A DNA stretch of 5,167 bases from an uncultured Fretibacterium sp. (lineage in GTDB: Bacteria > Synergistota > Synergistia > Synergistales > Aminobacteriaceae), in NCBI GenBank assembly GCA_905373185.1, contig CAJPSE010000135.1, forward strand, positions 1 through 5,167, in the 5' to 3' direction. The position numbers and the translations under genes are program-made. Shown one piece after another: positions 4,243 to 5,167 of this stretch. The number at the start of each line of letters is the position of its first letter. Positions within the stretch are counted from its first letter, which is position 1. The notes below the pieces were generated by a model, which was not told the DNA's origin, did not search any database, and saw nothing but the letters and a program-made list of their open reading frames with translations.

Positions 4243-5167
4243 ATGGCGTTCTCCGTTTTGACGATCAACCCCGGCTCCACCAGCACCAAACTGGCCCGCT
4301 TCGAGGACGAGTCGTGCGTGTGGCAGGATGTCCTTCGCCATGCAGCGGAGGAGCTTGCGCCGTTCGACGCGGTCTCGGAACAGCTCGATTTTCGCCTTGG
4401 GCTCGTCCGGTCGGCCCTTGCGGTGCACGACGGCGAAGCGGTCCGGCTGGACGCCGTCGTCGGGCGCGGCGGGATCATCGACCCCCTGCCCGGTGGGACG
4501 TATCGCGTCGATCCGGTACTGGTGGATCGTCTCAGGCTGGGTAGGCCGTGGGATCATCCCTCGAACCTCGGGGGGGTCCTCGCCTTTGCCCTGGCGGAGC
4601 CCTTGGGGATCCCCGCCTTTATCGTCGATCCCGTGTGCGTGGACGAGATGGCGCCGGAGGCGAGGATCACGGGGCTTCCCGAGCTGCCCAAGCCCTCCCT
4701 GCTGCACGCGCTCAACGTCAAGGCGATGGTCCGGCGTGCGGCGCACGACCTCGGAAAACCTTGGAACGAGCTTAACTGCGTCGTCGTCCACCTGGGGGGC
4801 GGCATCAGCGTCGTCGCTCACAGGCGGGGACGCGCCGTCGACGTGAACAGCGCCAACGAGTGGGGTCCCTTCTCGCTGGACAGGGCCGGTGGGCTGCCGG
4901 TCGGGGAGTTTGCGCGCCTCTGTTTCAGCGGGCGGTACAGCGAGGGGGATATCCGGCGGAAGCTGACCTCCGGCGGCGGGCTTCGGGCCTATATCGGGAC
5001 GAACGATATGCTGGAGGTCAACCGGCGCATCCGGGCCGGGGACGAGACGGCCGCGTTTTATCGCCGGGCCATGGTCTGGCAGATCGCCAAGGAGGTCGGG
5101 GCCCAGGCCGTCTCGGTCGGGGAGCCCGTCGATGCCGTTATCCTCACGGGGGGGATCGCCCACGATG
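4243..5167 (+). CDS. buk: Butyrate kinase (3' truncated by window edge)
   Basis: The frame is open from ATG 4243 to the last base, 308 codons; the family is about 355-360 residues, so roughly 50 are missing. It catalyses acyl phosphate + ADP to carboxylic acid + ATP, the energy-yielding last step of butyrate or branched-chain acid formation, in the cytoplasm. Motifs of the acetate/butyrate kinase (ASKHA) fold: LTINPGSTSTKLARF near the N-terminus (6-20), VGRGGIIDPLPGGTYRVD (about 73-90), HPSNLGGVLAFALAEPLGIP (about 105-124), PVCVDEM and LPKPSLLHALNVKAMVRRAA, the phosphate-binding HLGGGISVVAHRRGR (about 183-197), DRAGGLPVGEFARLCFSG, GGGLRAYIGTNDMLEV, and VDAVILTGGIAHD at the cut end. The segment NSANEWGPFSLDRAGG differs from the more usual DGEGPFSPER form and looks one residue shorter, but keeps the Arg equivalent to the acetate kinase active-site Arg. 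Branched-chain acid kinases are in the same family, so substrate is open. It is very probably co-transcribed with the aminotransferase. Confidence 0.94.
   Translation, partial: MAFSVLTINPGSTSTKLARFEDESCVWQDVLRHAAEELAPFDAVSEQLDFRLGLVRSALAVHDGEAVRLDAVVGRGGIIDPLPGGTYRVDPVLVDRLRLGRPWDHPSNLGGVLAFALAEPLGIPAFIVDPVCVDEMAPEARITGLPELPKPSLLHALNVKAMVRRAAHDLGKPWNELNCVVVHLGGGISVVAHRRGRAVDVNSANEWGPFSLDRAGGLPVGEFARLCFSGRYSEGDIRRKLTSGGGLRAYIGTNDMLEVNRRIRAGDETAAFYRRAMVWQIAKEVGAQAVSVGEPVDAVILTGGIAHD

Noticed and set aside
4328..4846. Plus-strand frame of 172 codons inside butyrate kinase
   Set aside because: Out of frame with the real gene, low-complexity R/S/G-rich product, no independent ribosome site.
4177..5163. 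Long minus-strand open frame of 328 codons opposite butyrate kinase
   Set aside because: Same reason: butyrate kinase motifs run without break on the + strand, and the antisense product is a composition-driven shadow.

Overview
The window looks like a bacterial chromosome fragment with two functional blocks on the + strand, separated by a 238-base intergenic region (3154-3391). No tRNA, rRNA, CRISPR array, transposase or other mobile gene was recognised. I see no convincing gene on the - strand: the long minus frames there are shadows of GC-rich genes.

Block 1 (1-3153) is a tight surface-glycan gene set: the C-terminal part of an FkbM-family methyltransferase (cut by the window start), a GtrB-like polyprenyl-phosphate glycosyltransferase, and a large polytopic membrane protein of the DUF6056/GtrC-like type with a C-terminal pair of Sel1-like repeats. 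Gaps are 15 and 6 bases, so co-transcription is very likely. Inferred division of labour: the GtrB-like enzyme loads a sugar onto undecaprenyl phosphate in the cytoplasm, the multispanning protein uses the flipped lipid-linked sugar on the outer face of the membrane, and the methyltransferase may decorate a sugar. No GtrA-like flippase is in the window.

The intergenic region holds a G8 tract, a bulged hairpin, two promoter-like sites, a perfect 10-bp palindrome just upstream of a perfect TTGACA, and a perfect 12-bp tandem duplication immediately before the next gene. An 18-codon frame runs through the duplication and stops one base before that gene's ATG.

Block 2 (3392-end) is a class IV PLP aminotransferase followed after 32 bases by butyrate kinase (cut by the window end). 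The pair suggests amino-acid fermentation, with transamination of an amino acid and later ATP formation from an acyl phosphate, but the enzymes between these steps are not in view.

Base composition changes between the blocks: by hand count 26/60 GC at 61-120 and 29/60 at 1501-1560, against 44/60 at 4861-4920. Block 1 may therefore be an accessory or acquired glycan locus next to a GC-rich metabolic core. The host is probably an anaerobic amino-acid fermenter with a Gram-negative-type envelope. Synergistota is my best guess, from the butyrate kinase and codon style, but this is weak and not proven by anything in the window.
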